This document shows, piece by piece, positions 16,458 to 26,006 of a stretch of DNA of 64,000 bases. The notes beneath the pieces are model-generated. The model was not told where the DNA came from. It did not search any database and was given only the letters and a program-made list of their open reading frames with translations. The translations under genes were made by a program, and so were the position numbers. The number at the start of each line of letters is the position of its first letter. The stretch's first letter is position 1. The stretch is from JAIOSM01 sp964565415 (GTDB lineage Bacteria; Desulfobacterota; Desulfobacteria; Desulfobacterales; Desulfobacteraceae): NCBI GenBank assembly GCA_964565415.1, contig CAZMEX010000003.1, positions 36,071 through 100,070 on the forward strand, read 5' to 3'.

Positions 16458-17555
16458 ATGGAAAAATTTTTAAAAAAGCTGTTTAATATAAAGGCAGACA
16501 GGGCTGTTGATAATGTTAAATCCTTCCATGATGCAAAGGCAAAGGAAGATGATTGTAAAATTGTTGAACGTGGTATTTTAAGGATTGATTTAAATAAAAT
16601 AGTTGGAAGTGTTGGTAAATATAAAGATTTTGATTCGCGATTTCATTTTAAAACAAAAGAGCAATCTCCACGGTTTAAATCCATTAAACAGGCAATGCTT
16701 GATCAAAAATCATTTCCACCAATTAAACTTTACCAGATACGGGATGAATTCTATATTTTAGATGGAAACCATAGAGTTGCAGCAGCAAAATCCTTGGGTC
16801 GTCAGGATATTGATGCAAATGTAACTGAACTAATATCTTCAAAAAAGAATCTTGAGAATTTACTTTACATGGAGAAATATGCATTTTTAAAAACAACCGG
16901 ACTTCCTGATAAAATAGAACTTACAGAGGTTGGAAAATACAGATATCTTGAAAAGCAGATTAAAAAACATTTGAACTATTTGAAAACTGATTCAGAAGAG
17001 GATGTTGATATTAAGAGGGCTGCCCAAGACTGGTATGATACTATTTATATCCCTCTAACTGCAATAATACAAAGAGGTGGACTTTTAAAATATTTCCCCA
17101 AACGATCAATATCTGACCTTTATGCCTATGTCTCTTTTACCCATTGGAGTCGAAAAGCTAAACGGAAATATGGAATAGGATTATATAAACAACTTCCGGG
17201 GAGCATGGAATCTTTCAGAAAACAGATGCTTGAAAAAAGCAATCCTGAATATCCTGAAATGAAACGAACAATTACAGCTTTTGTCTTTATTAATACTAAA
17301 GTTGCAAAAGAGAGTAAACTGGTTGAAAAAATTTTTAAGGTTGAAGGAGTTACAGAGGTTCACGCAGTACATGGGAACATTGATATCCTGATTAAAATCT
17401 CTCTGACTAGGGATCTGCTTGCATCAGATGCTGAAGTAATTGGTCAGTTTGTAGAGCAGAAAATAAGAACAATCCCTGGAATTGAGAGCACCCAAACCAT
17501 AATACCCGGTCTTTCCAAAGTAAAAGACCAATTTGAGTGTGTTGAGTTAGTATGA
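16458..17555 (+). CDS. ParB-like nuclease-fold / DUF4032-like / AsnC-ligand-domain fusion protein
   Basis: 365 residues in three parts. Residues about 45-125 look like the ParB/sulfiredoxin N-terminal domain, with FPPIKLYQIRDEFYILDGNHRVAAAKSLG carrying the GNHR-type motif. Residues about 130-265 are helical and resemble DUF4032 (AAQDWYDTIYIPL...GLLKYFPKRSISDLYAYV). Residues about 270-355 match the AsnC/Lrp ligand-binding (RAM) domain: AFVFINTK, KVEGVTEVHAVHGNIDILIKI and IRTIPGIESTQTII. No helix-turn-helix is visible, so it may sense a small molecule without binding DNA in the classic way. It overlaps the kinase gene by 4 bp (ATGA). Function unknown. Confidence 0.75.
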   Translation: MEKFLKKLFNIKADRAVDNVKSFHDAKAKEDDCKIVERGILRIDLNKIVGSVGKYKDFDSRFHFKTKEQSPRFKSIKQAMLDQKSFPPIKLYQIRDEFYILDGNHRVAAAKSLGRQDIDANVTELISSKKNLENLLYMEKYAFLKTTGLPDKIELTEVGKYRYLEKQIKKHLNYLKTDSEEDVDIKRAAQDWYDTIYIPLTAIIQRGGLLKYFPKRSISDLYAYVSFTHWSRKAKRKYGIGLYKQLPGSMESFRKQMLEKSNPEYPEMKRTITAFVFINTKVAKESKLVEKIFKVEGVTEVHAVHGNIDILIKISLTRDLLASDAEVIGQFVEQKIRTIPGIESTQTIIPGLSKVKDQFECVELV

Positions 17556-20017
17556 TGAAAAAAAAACCTTCATACCAAGAGCTTTTACAACAAATTAAAG
17601 CCCATGCTAAAGCAGAAAAAATAAACCAAATTCTTTTTGATATTATCAAAGCTGTGAGCACGACAACAAGTCTTGAAGACCTCTATGCGTTTATTCACAA
17701 TGCGTTAGATAAAATCATCAGTTTACCAAACTTTTTCATTGGAATCTTTGATGATAAAACCAAGGCTATATCTTTTCCATATTTCAAGGATCAATTTGAT
17801 AAAGAGTTTTCATACATCAAAGATTTTAAAACAACCCGCTCTTTAACAGGAAAAGTGATATTATCTGCAAAACCGCTGCTTTTGAATGAAGAAGAATTAA
17901 TAGAAGCAAGGCACCAGGGTAAATCCATTGGAACAAGCAGTAAAATATGGATTGGAGTGCCGTTAATTGTCCAGAACAAGGTTTTAGGGGTTATGGCTGT
18001 ACAAGATTATCATGACCCTGAGTATTTCAGTCAGAAAGATTTTGAAATGTTTATTTTTATATCCAATCAAATAGCTTTTGCAATTGAGAGAAAGCGCATG
18101 ATGGATGAATTGACTGAGAGTGAAAAAAGATTCAGAGATCTGGCTGAACTTTTGCCAGAAGCAATATTTGAAACAGATGAAGAGTTGACAATAACATATG
18201 CCAATTCAAAAACAGTTAAGATGCTGGGATATACAAAAAAAGATATTCAAAAAGGAGTTAATTGCGTTGACTTGATTGCAGTGAAAAAGTGCAAAACAGA
18301 AATAGTTGACAGCAACACCCCCGGCACCAAGACTGCAGAGACAGATGGGGCAAAAGAATACAATTTTTTAAGGAAAGATGGCTCTTTTTTCCCAGGTATA
18401 ATCAAGACCTCTTCCATAGAAAAAGAGGGAAGACAAACAGGATTGAGGGGAGTTATCATAGACACCTCTGATCGTAAACAGTGGGAAGAATCTCTTAAAG
18501 AGAGCGAATATAAATTTAGAACCCTTGCAGAAACTTCATCAACAGGTATTGTCCTTTACCAGGATAACAAGCTTGTTTATTCTAACCCTGCCATCGCAAA
18601 AATTACAGGATATTCCTTTGAAGAGCGTGAAGGAAAGACTTTTTGGGATATTTTTGCTCCTGAGTACAGAGATATGTTAAAAAGAAATTCGGATTTGAGG
18701 CAGAAAGGTCTTCCAGCACCATCTGGATATGAGATCAAATTGATAACCAAGCAAAAAAAGGAAAAATGTATATATATTGAGGGAAACAGTATCCAGTTCC
18801 ATGGTAAACTTGCAGGTCTTGTTTCCCTGCTGGATATTACCCGGCGTAAAGAAGCCGAGAAAAAATTGAAACAATTTCAGAACAATTTGATCAGTATTAT
18901 TAACTCCATGCCGTCAATACTGGTGGGAATAGATATCAACTATAACATAACAATGTTTAATAAAAAAGCTGAAGAGAGCATTGGATTGTCAGCAAAAAAA
19001 GCAGAGGGGCAAAATTTGTATACTGCCCTGCCAAAATTGAAACACCATCACAAAAAGATTGACAAGGCCATGACAGACAGAACAGTTCAAGAGACTTTAA
19101 GAGTGTCTTATCAAATAGATAGTGAATTGTTTTATGAAGATATTACAATTTTTCCATTAGTTACAGGAGAAGTTCAGGGTGCTGTAATCAGAGTTGATGA
19201 TGTAACAAAGCAAGTCAAGGTTGAGTCAATTTTAATTCAAACAGAAAAAATGATTTCTGTTGGCGGGCTTGCAGCAGGTATGGCACATGAGATAAACAAC
19301 CCGCTTGCAGGAATGATGCAGAACGCCCAGGTTGTATATAATCGCCTTACAAAACAGTTCCCGGCAAATGAAAAGGCAGCTTTAGCAGCCGGAACAACAA
19401 TGGACTGCATAAAATCCTATATGGATGAGAGAAAGATTTTGGAACATGTTAAAAAGATAAATCAAGCTGGGATCCAGGCTGCCAAAATTGTAGATAATAT
19501 GCTAAGTTTTGCAAAAAAGAGTAATGCGGGGAAATCACTACAAAGCCTTAGTGAGCAAGTGGATAACACCATTAAGCTTATCCAGACAGATCATGGCTTA
19601 AAAACGGAAAACAGGTTTAAGAATCTGGAAATAATAAGAGAATATGATCCTGGACTGCCCAAAATTCCCTGTGAAGGAAGCAAAATTCAACAGGTGGTTT
19701 TTAATATTTTAAAAAATAGTACCCAGGCTTTTATTCCAAATAAAGAGAATCAAGGCTCTTTACAAGTCATAATAAGACTTTATCTTATTGACAATATGGT
19801 ATGTATGGAAATTAAAGATAATGGTCCTGGAATGGATAAAAAAACCATTAATCGAGTTTTTGAACCTTTTTTTACAACAAAAAAACAAAATATGGGAACA
19901 GGGCTTGGGCTTTCAATCTCTTATTTTATTATTACAGAAGATCATGCAGGCGAGATGACAGTTAAATCAGACATTGGCAAAGGTACTATGTTTACAATTA
20001 AACTTCCTGTCCAATGA
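17552..20017 (+). CDS. GAF-PAS-PAS-PAS sensor histidine kinase
   Basis: 821 residues, no transmembrane segment, so a cytoplasmic sensor. A GAF domain spans about 20-185. Three PAS domains follow at about 190-305, 310-430 and 435-555. The phospho-acceptor is His579 in MAHEINNPL. The dimerisation domain has an insert of about 36 residues between its two helices. The ATPase domain has the N box KIQQVVFNILKN, DNGPGMD, FEPFFTTKK and GTGLGLSISYF. There is no receiver domain and no response-regulator gene follows. The last PAS onward closely resembles the kinase at 41815-44259, so the two are paralogues. It is coupled to the upstream ParB-like gene by overlap, hinting that the three genes act together. 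Confidence 0.92.
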   Translation: MMKKKPSYQELLQQIKAHAKAEKINQILFDIIKAVSTTTSLEDLYAFIHNALDKIISLPNFFIGIFDDKTKAISFPYFKDQFDKEFSYIKDFKTTRSLTGKVILSAKPLLLNEEELIEARHQGKSIGTSSKIWIGVPLIVQNKVLGVMAVQDYHDPEYFSQKDFEMFIFISNQIAFAIERKRMMDELTESEKRFRDLAELLPEAIFETDEELTITYANSKTVKMLGYTKKDIQKGVNCVDLIAVKKCKTEIVDSNTPGTKTAETDGAKEYNFLRKDGSFFPGIIKTSSIEKEGRQTGLRGVIIDTSDRKQWEESLKESEYKFRTLAETSSTGIVLYQDNKLVYSNPAIAKITGYSFEEREGKTFWDIFAPEYRDMLKRNSDLRQKGLPAPSGYEIKLITKQKKEKCIYIEGNSIQFHGKLAGLVSLLDITRRKEAEKKLKQFQNNLISIINSMPSILVGIDINYNITMFNKKAEESIGLSAKKAEGQNLYTALPKLKHHHKKIDKAMTDRTVQETLRVSYQIDSELFYEDITIFPLVTGEVQGAVIRVDDVTKQVKVESILIQTEKMISVGGLAAGMAHEINNPLAGMMQNAQVVYNRLTKQFPANEKAALAAGTTMDCIKSYMDERKILEHVKKINQAGIQAAKIVDNMLSFAKKSNAGKSLQSLSEQVDNTIKLIQTDHGLKTENRFKNLEIIREYDPGLPKIPCEGSKIQQVVFNILKNSTQAFIPNKENQGSLQVIIRLYLIDNMVCMEIKDNGPGMDKKTINRVFEPFFTTKKQNMGTGLGLSISYFIITEDHAGEMTVKSDIGKGTMFTIKLPVQ

Positions 20018-20121
20018 CTTTTATCTACCAGATAATATTTTTTAAAATAGACTTTTGTTATAAACTTTGGTAATAAATTAGATGGATCATTTTTATATAA
20101 ATATTGGAAATTATATATAAT

Positions 20122-21417
20122 ATGGAAATATTACACTATCCTTCAGACACAGCTGAAAAAAAAGTTCTTGAAACAATAGAGAGGGGTCTTGGCTTTACAG
20201 AACAAGACCATGACGATGTTAATACATATATTGAAGCTGTTAAAAAAAATGGCGATAAGGCTGTTTGTTATTACACAAACAAGTTTGATTCAAAGTATGT
20301 AACTCAACAGTCCTTAAAAGTTTATCCGAGTGAAATTAAGGAAGCTTGCCAAAATGTTGATAAAAAATTTTTAAAAGCACTTGACAGGGCAGCAACACAA
20401 ATTGAGTCTTTTCATTTAAAACAAAATCAAAATTCCTGGATTGACACACCAAGAGAAGGTGTGATGCTGGGGCAGATGGTAAAACCAGTTGATGCAGCCG
20501 GCATTTATGCTCCCGGTGCAAAAGGTGGGAGAACACCCCTTGTATCTTCCATACTCATGGGGGCAATTCCTGCAAAGGTTGCCGGAGTAAAATCCTTATC
20601 ACTGGTAACTCCGCCCATGGAAAATGGTAAAATCAACCCATATATGCTTGCCACTGCAAAAAGAATTGGTATTGATAATGTGTTTAAGGCAGGAAGTGCC
20701 TGGGCAATTGCAGCACTTGCCTATGGAACTGAAACAATCCCGAAAGTAGATGTGATAGTGGGTCCCGGTAATGTATATGTTACGCTTGCAAAAAAGATTG
20801 TATCAGGGCAAGTGGGTATTGATATGATTGCAGGACCAAGTGAAATTATTATTATTGCTGACAAAGATGCAGACCCGAACTATATTGCGGCTGACCTTCT
20901 ATCCCAGGCAGAACATGATGTTATGGCATCTGCAATTCTAATAACCGACTCAGAAGATATTGCAAACAGAACCAAAATTAAAGTTATGGAGCAATTAGAG
21001 AAGCTATCCAGAAAAAATATTGCTTTAAAATCGATTCAGGATTTTGGTGCAATCATGATAGTACCTGATATTAATACTGCAATAGAGCTTTCCAATAGAC
21101 TTGCTCCGGAACATCTTGAGTTATTTGTAAAAAAAGCCTTTGATTATATTGGGAAAATTAATAATGCCGGAGCAATATTTTTAGGCCCCTATAGCCCTGA
21201 ACCGATGGGTGATTATATTGCAGGGCCCAATCATGTTCTTCCAACAGCAGGAACAGCAAGATTTTCATCAGCACTTTCCGTTGAAAACTTTACAAAAAAG
21301 ACTAATCTTATACAATATTCAAAAAAAGCCTTTGAAAAAGAGGCCGATGATGTAATTACCCTTGCTGAAGTCGAAGGTCTTGACGGTCATGCAAACTCAG
21401 TTAAAATCAGAAGATAG
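20122..21417 (+). CDS. hisD: histidinol dehydrogenase
   Basis: 431 residues. HisD oxidises L-histidinol to histidine through two NAD-dependent steps at a Zn site. Clear family motifs: GIYAPGAKGGRTPLVSS, VDVIVGPGNVYVTLAK, GPSEIIIIAD, ADLLSQAEHD, NRLAPEHLEL and the C-terminal GDYIAGPNHVLPT. ATG 20122 is taken; a TTG at 20104 would add six residues, and neither has a strong ribosome site. No other his genes are adjacent, so the histidine pathway is dispersed in this genome. Confidence 0.95.
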   Translation: MEILHYPSDTAEKKVLETIERGLGFTEQDHDDVNTYIEAVKKNGDKAVCYYTNKFDSKYVTQQSLKVYPSEIKEACQNVDKKFLKALDRAATQIESFHLKQNQNSWIDTPREGVMLGQMVKPVDAAGIYAPGAKGGRTPLVSSILMGAIPAKVAGVKSLSLVTPPMENGKINPYMLATAKRIGIDNVFKAGSAWAIAALAYGTETIPKVDVIVGPGNVYVTLAKKIVSGQVGIDMIAGPSEIIIIADKDADPNYIAADLLSQAEHDVMASAILITDSEDIANRTKIKVMEQLEKLSRKNIALKSIQDFGAIMIVPDINTAIELSNRLAPEHLELFVKKAFDYIGKINNAGAIFLGPYSPEPMGDYIAGPNHVLPTAGTARFSSALSVENFTKKTNLIQYSKKAFEKEADDVITLAEVEGLDGHANSVKIRR

Positions 21418-21443
21418 CTTTAGTGTTAAACTGGCTAGTATGG

Positions 21444-21662
21444 CTATTGATTCCCAAACCCATTCTGTTCCCCACAGTCAGGACACTGCCAGGTTATGCC
21501 GTTACATGTCATGCCCCACTGGTTTTCATACATACACTCCTGGCACATGGCAAATCCGCATCTGCAATTCCAGCAGAACATATAAGAATTTTTGCAGCAA
21601 TGGCATACTCTGGATTGTTTTGCTCTACGCTCTTTTCTTCTATCTCTTGAATTTTTTTTCAT
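21444..21662 (-). CDS. small cysteine-rich putative zinc-binding protein
   Basis: 72 residues. A very basic N-terminus (KKNSRDRRKERRAK) is followed by a Cys-rich body with CHCC, CWNCRCG, CQEC and CPDCG, twelve Cys in all. That pattern suggests two or more zinc knuckles. It ends in CPDCGEQNGFGNQ. No good Shine-Dalgarno precedes ATG 21662, so support rests on composition and on the free space between hisD and polA. It converges on hisD with a 26-bp gap. Function unknown; RNA or protein binding would be typical for such a protein. Confidence 0.6.
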   Translation of the reverse strand: MKKNSRDRRKERRAKQSRVCHCCKNSYMFCWNCRCGFAMCQECMYENQWGMTCNGITWQCPDCGEQNGFGNQ

Positions 21663-21813
21663 AATAATAACAATGGCAAGCAGGTCTGACTATTGAACCT
21701 CTTGTTTTAACACCATTTTAAAGCAGGTTGATTTTAAGTACCCATATTTTTTCAAACAAGTACGATAGAAGTAGTTTTTTGTCAAGAAATTATCCTTATA
21801 TTTGAGTTGAGGT

Positions 21814-21842
21814 TTGATTTTCTGACTCTCCTGGGATAGTAT
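21814..21842 (+). promoter_or_regulatory. promoter candidate for polA
   Basis: TTGATT (21814-21819), 17-bp spacer, TAGTAT (21837-21842), 73 bp before the polA GTG. The rest of 21663-21914 shows nothing gene-like. Confidence 0.45.
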
Positions 21843-21914
21843 CTGGTTGCTGTGAGTTCAAAGATAAAAAATATCAATTTTTGATTTTAAACCTGTTAAG
21901 GGAGCAGATGAAAA

Positions 21915-24593
21915 GTGGGAAAAAAAGAGATATATCTAATAGATGGCAGTGCATATCTTCATCGTGCATATCATGCAATTAAAAATTTATCCACCTCAAC
22001 AGGGCATCCTACCAACGCCACCTTTGGTTTTACAAAGATGATATTGAAGTTTTTAAAAGAGAAGAGTCCTGAATTTGCTGTTGTTTTTTTTGATGTAAAA
22101 GGACCTACTTTCAGGCACAAAATGTATAAAAACTATAAGGCAAACAGACCGCCCATGGAAGAGAGCATGGCAGTTCAGATCCCAGATATAAAAAGAGTGA
22201 TAAATGTTTTAAATATTGCACTTGTAGAAAAACAGGGCTTTGAAGCTGATGACCTTATTGGCACCTATGCGCGGCTTGCCCAGGAACAAAACTTTAAAGT
22301 TGTCATGGTCTCAGGAGACAAAGATTTTACACAGCTTATCACTGATGATTGTAAACTCTGGGATCCCATGAAAGATAAAGAGACAGACATTGCCCGGGTT
22401 AAGAGAGATTTTAACATCACCCCGGCTGAGTTCATTGATATGCTGGGCCTTGCAGGAGATAAATCAGACAATGTGCCAGGAGTTCCTGGAGTCGGACCAA
22501 AAACAGCCGGCAACCTGATAGCACAATATAAATCAATGGAAAATGTATATAAAAATATTGAAGATTTAAAAAAGAAAAAAAAATTATATCAAAATTTACT
22601 GGAAAACAGAGAAAATGCATTTTTAAGCAAAGATCTTGTAACAATAGACAGGTTTGTTAAAGTTAAAGATCCCATTGAGAACTTTAAAATTGAAAATCCT
22701 GAAAAGGCGGACGTTGCAGCTCTCTTTAGAGAATATGAATTCAAATCTCTTGCAATAGAGTATTCAGGGACAGAAGACCTATCAAAAAAGGATTATCAGC
22801 TTATTACAGGGATTGAAGATATCAAGGACCTTGTAAAAAATCTTGAAAAACATAAGGTGTTTGCCATAGATACAGAGACCACATCTAAAACACCAATGCT
22901 TGCAGACCTTGTCGGCCTCTCTTTCTCCTATAAAAAACATCAGGGGTTTTATATTCCTGTGGGGCATGTTGATGAAGATAAGCTTGCACAGCCTGACATG
23001 GAAAGAGTTCTTCAAATATTAAAACCGGTTCTTGAGAACCCTGATATAAAAAAAGTAGGACAAAATATAAAATATGACTACATTGTACTTGCAAAATGTG
23101 GCATTAAACTTCAAGGCATTGTCTTTGATACAATGATAGCTTCCTACCTTTTGAACCCTTCAATGCGCGGGCACAGCCTTGATCAGATAGCAATGACTCT
23201 GTTTGGATATAAAACCATATCCTATGAAGATGTTACAGGAAAAGGGAAAAAGCAAAAAGGCTTTGAGGAGATTAAGATATCTGAAGCTGGGAATTATGCA
23301 GCTGAGGATGCAGATATTACCTTTATGGCATATCAGGAACTGCTGCAGGATGTTATCAATTTTAAGCTTTATGACCTTATGGAAAAAATTGAGATACCGC
23401 TGGTTTATGTGCTTGCAGCAATGGAAATGCAGGGAATTAAAATTGATAGAAAGCAGCTTAATATACTTTCTGATAACTTCAGCCAGGAACTTGATGTTTT
23501 GGAGCAGAATATTTATGATATTTCAGGTGAGACATTCAATATAAAATCATCCCAGCAGTTAGGAGAGATTCTTTTTGAAAAATTGAACCTTCCTGTAATT
23601 AAAAAGACCAAAAAAACCAAAGGTTACTCAACTGATGTTGAAGTTTTAAAGGCGTTATCTTCAAAACATGAACTTCCGGAAAAGATATTAAGGTATAGAA
23701 CCATTGGAAAACTTAAATCAACCTATGTAGATTCTTTAAAAAAACTTGCCAATATTGAGACAGACAGAGTGCACACCTCTTTTAACCAAACAATCACAGC
23801 AACGGGAAGATTGAGCAGTTCAAATCCCAATCTTCAGAATATACCCATAAAGACAGAAGAGGGTAGAAAAATCAGGGAAACATTTATTCCCAGGCAAGGC
23901 TGTTGCCTTGTTTCTGCTGATTACTCCCAGATAGAGCTGCGTATCCTTGCCCATTGTGCTGAAGATGAAATTTTAATTGAAGCTTTTTTGAATAATGAGG
24001 ATATTCATACAAGAACAGCAATGGAAGTCTTTGGCGTTATCACGGAATTTGTAACAAACGAGTTGCGAAATCAGGCAAAGGCTATAAATTTTGGAATTGT
24101 TTATGGCATGAGTGCTTTTGGACTCTCCAAAGAACTTGATATCAGCAGAAAAATGGCACAAAATTATATTGATAACTATTTTAAAAGATATTCCGGTGTA
24201 AAGCGATTCATTGATATAACAATTGAACAGGCAGAAAAAAATCTCGAGGTTACAACCCTTTTGGGCAGAAAACGCAAACTGAATGAAATCACTTCTTCCA
24301 ATGCCAATATTAGAAATTTTGCACAAAGGGCAGCAATAAATACTCCTATTCAGGGAAGTGCTGCTGACCTTATAAAACTTGCCATGATAGAAATGGACAG
24401 AGCAATTAAGGCAAAGGATTTAGAGTCAAAAATGCTTTTGTCAGTTCATGATGAGATAATATTTGAAGTCCCCTTTAGTGAAGAAGAGACTCTGATAAAT
24501 CTTGCAAAACAGGAGATGGAAAATATATTTGATTTAAAAGTACCCCTTCTGGTGAATATCTCATCGGGTGAGTCCTGGGCACAGGCACACTAG
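21915..24593 (+). CDS. polA: DNA polymerase I
   Basis: 892 residues with all three Pol I activities. Residues about 1-290 are the 5'-3' exonuclease (LIDGSAYLHRAYHA, VVFFDVKGPTFRH, VSGDKDFTQL, GVPGVGPKTA). Residues about 310-490 are a 3'-5' proofreading domain that looks active, with FAIDTETT (DxE), GQNIKYD and YAAEDAD. The rest is the polymerase: ATGRLSSSNPNLQNIP, VSADYSQIELRILAH, the O-helix region NELRNQAKAINFGIVYGMSAFGL and the catalytic LSVHDEIIFE. The start is GTG 21915; an ATG at 21908 is out of frame. GGGAG lies upstream. The stop is 8 bp from the convergent TraB-family gene. Confidence 0.97.
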   Translation: MGKKEIYLIDGSAYLHRAYHAIKNLSTSTGHPTNATFGFTKMILKFLKEKSPEFAVVFFDVKGPTFRHKMYKNYKANRPPMEESMAVQIPDIKRVINVLNIALVEKQGFEADDLIGTYARLAQEQNFKVVMVSGDKDFTQLITDDCKLWDPMKDKETDIARVKRDFNITPAEFIDMLGLAGDKSDNVPGVPGVGPKTAGNLIAQYKSMENVYKNIEDLKKKKKLYQNLLENRENAFLSKDLVTIDRFVKVKDPIENFKIENPEKADVAALFREYEFKSLAIEYSGTEDLSKKDYQLITGIEDIKDLVKNLEKHKVFAIDTETTSKTPMLADLVGLSFSYKKHQGFYIPVGHVDEDKLAQPDMERVLQILKPVLENPDIKKVGQNIKYDYIVLAKCGIKLQGIVFDTMIASYLLNPSMRGHSLDQIAMTLFGYKTISYEDVTGKGKKQKGFEEIKISEAGNYAAEDADITFMAYQELLQDVINFKLYDLMEKIEIPLVYVLAAMEMQGIKIDRKQLNILSDNFSQELDVLEQNIYDISGETFNIKSSQQLGEILFEKLNLPVIKKTKKTKGYSTDVEVLKALSSKHELPEKILRYRTIGKLKSTYVDSLKKLANIETDRVHTSFNQTITATGRLSSSNPNLQNIPIKTEEGRKIRETFIPRQGCCLVSADYSQIELRILAHCAEDEILIEAFLNNEDIHTRTAMEVFGVITEFVTNELRNQAKAINFGIVYGMSAFGLSKELDISRKMAQNYIDNYFKRYSGVKRFIDITIEQAEKNLEVTTLLGRKRKLNEITSSNANIRNFAQRAAINTPIQGSAADLIKLAMIEMDRAIKAKDLESKMLLSVHDEIIFEVPFSEEETLINLAKQEMENIFDLKVPLLVNISSGESWAQAH

Positions 24594-24601
24594 ACCAAAT
24601 T

Positions 24602-25789
24602 TTAGTTAATCACCTTGAGCATCAGAGGTAAAGCTGCCATTGTGCCTAGGGTGCTTCCAATATTTGTAAAAACAACTACCAGTAAAATTCTGATAACACT
24701 GTTTTTCCAAAAACCTTTAATGGAAAGTATATCTTCAGAGATTGCTTCAAAATCTTTTACTTTTGGTTTTCTGGCAAAGGCTTCCACAAGCCCTGAAACC
24801 CAGCCTGCTGCTATCATGGGATTTAAAGATGTCAGGGGTGCTGCAAGTATGGCAGAAATAATGGTATAGGGGTGAGCAAGGGCTGCTATTGCACCAATGC
24901 CTGCAAAAATACCATTGGCAGCAATCCAGAACCATATCATGTCAGCACCTGCACTTTTACCGCCCATTAAAAAACCTGTTACCAAAAGACCAAGTACAAC
25001 TGCTGGAATCAGCCATTTTAAAATTTTTCCGGTTTTCCCGGCAGGGGGAAGAAAGTTGAGTTCTTCACAGCTTTTTCCACTATTGTCGGCAATATATCTT
25101 TTTATGCCGGGCACATGACCTGCACCCACAACAGCTATGATATTTTCTCCCGGTGCATTTTTGATTTTTTCAGCAAGATACATATCTCTTTCATCAATTA
25201 GAATTTTTTCAATTTCCGGGTGTGATTTTTTTACATCGGACAGAATGCTTTGGAGCATATCTTCCTGCTTCATTTTTTCTATCTCCTCTTCGGTAATATC
25301 ATCCGAGGCTCCAATGGAGAATATAAGCTGGAATATAAGTTTTACTTTTTTAAAAAATCCCATACCTCTCCAGATTCTGGAGAGTGTAATCTGAATATCT
25401 CTGTCAGCAGGAACAATAACAGCATCTGTCTCTTTTGCTGCAAATACGGCATTGATCATCTCCTGTCCCGGCTGAATATCAAATTTTTTTGCTATTCTTT
25501 TTTGAAAGGCTGCAAGTATCAGGTTAATAAATAGTAATGAAGCTTTCTTTTCCCGAATGATTTTAATAATATCCATGTTGCGCCATCTATCTTTATCTTC
25601 AATGGATTCAAGCCTTTTATCACAAAGTTCAACACAAACAGTATCAGGGTTTTCTTCAAGGATAGTTTTTTGTACAAATTCAGCACTCTCTTTTGAAACA
25701 TGTGCAGTGCCAATAAGTCTGACCATTTTTCCTTCTTCTAAAACAATATCAGTATAGTTATTGTTATTTTCTTCCTGTAAAGTGTCCAT
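24602..25789 (-). CDS. TraB/PrgY-family membrane protein
   Basis: 395 residues of the TraB/PrgY family, related to pheromone-shutdown proteins and to GumN/TIKI-like peptidase folds. Residues about 18-235 form the conserved domain: RLIGTAHVSKESAEFV, PDTVCVELCDKRL, ADRDIQITLSR and VVGAGHVPGI. Both GTAH and GAGH histidines are present, the probable metal ligands. The C-terminal about 150 residues contain four or so hydrophobic helices. ATG 25789 is chosen over TTG 25795, though the ribosome site is weak. Its biological role in bacteria lacking conjugative pheromones is not established. Confidence 0.9.
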   Translation of the reverse strand: MDTLQEENNNNYTDIVLEEGKMVRLIGTAHVSKESAEFVQKTILEENPDTVCVELCDKRLESIEDKDRWRNMDIIKIIREKKASLLFINLILAAFQKRIAKKFDIQPGQEMINAVFAAKETDAVIVPADRDIQITLSRIWRGMGFFKKVKLIFQLIFSIGASDDITEEEIEKMKQEDMLQSILSDVKKSHPEIEKILIDERDMYLAEKIKNAPGENIIAVVGAGHVPGIKRYIADNSGKSCEELNFLPPAGKTGKILKWLIPAVVLGLLVTGFLMGGKSAGADMIWFWIAANGIFAGIGAIAALAHPYTIISAILAAPLTSLNPMIAAGWVSGLVEAFARKPKVKDFEAISEDILSIKGFWKNSVIRILLVVVFTNIGSTLGTMAALPLMLKVIN

Positions 25790-25840
25790 TTCCAATAGTT
25801 GACCCTCTGACTTTTATATTTATGAAAAGATGAATCATAG

Positions 25841-25868
25841 AATATAATCATTTTGTTATTGAAGGCAA
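25841..25868 (-). promoter_or_regulatory. promoter candidate for the TraB-family gene
   Basis: On the minus strand TTGCCT (25863-25868), 16-bp spacer, TATATT (25841-25846), about 50 bp before the start codon. Confidence 0.5.
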
Positions 25869-26006
25869 TAAAATATTTTTCTTTAAATATCCTGGAATTT
25901 ATTATAATCAAAAAAGAGGATAGTCGACCAATGGAATGAAAAATGCTTGTCACTATTTAATGATTGCAAATAAATAATATATCTTTTGCTTTTCAGGAGT
26001 TGTGTC

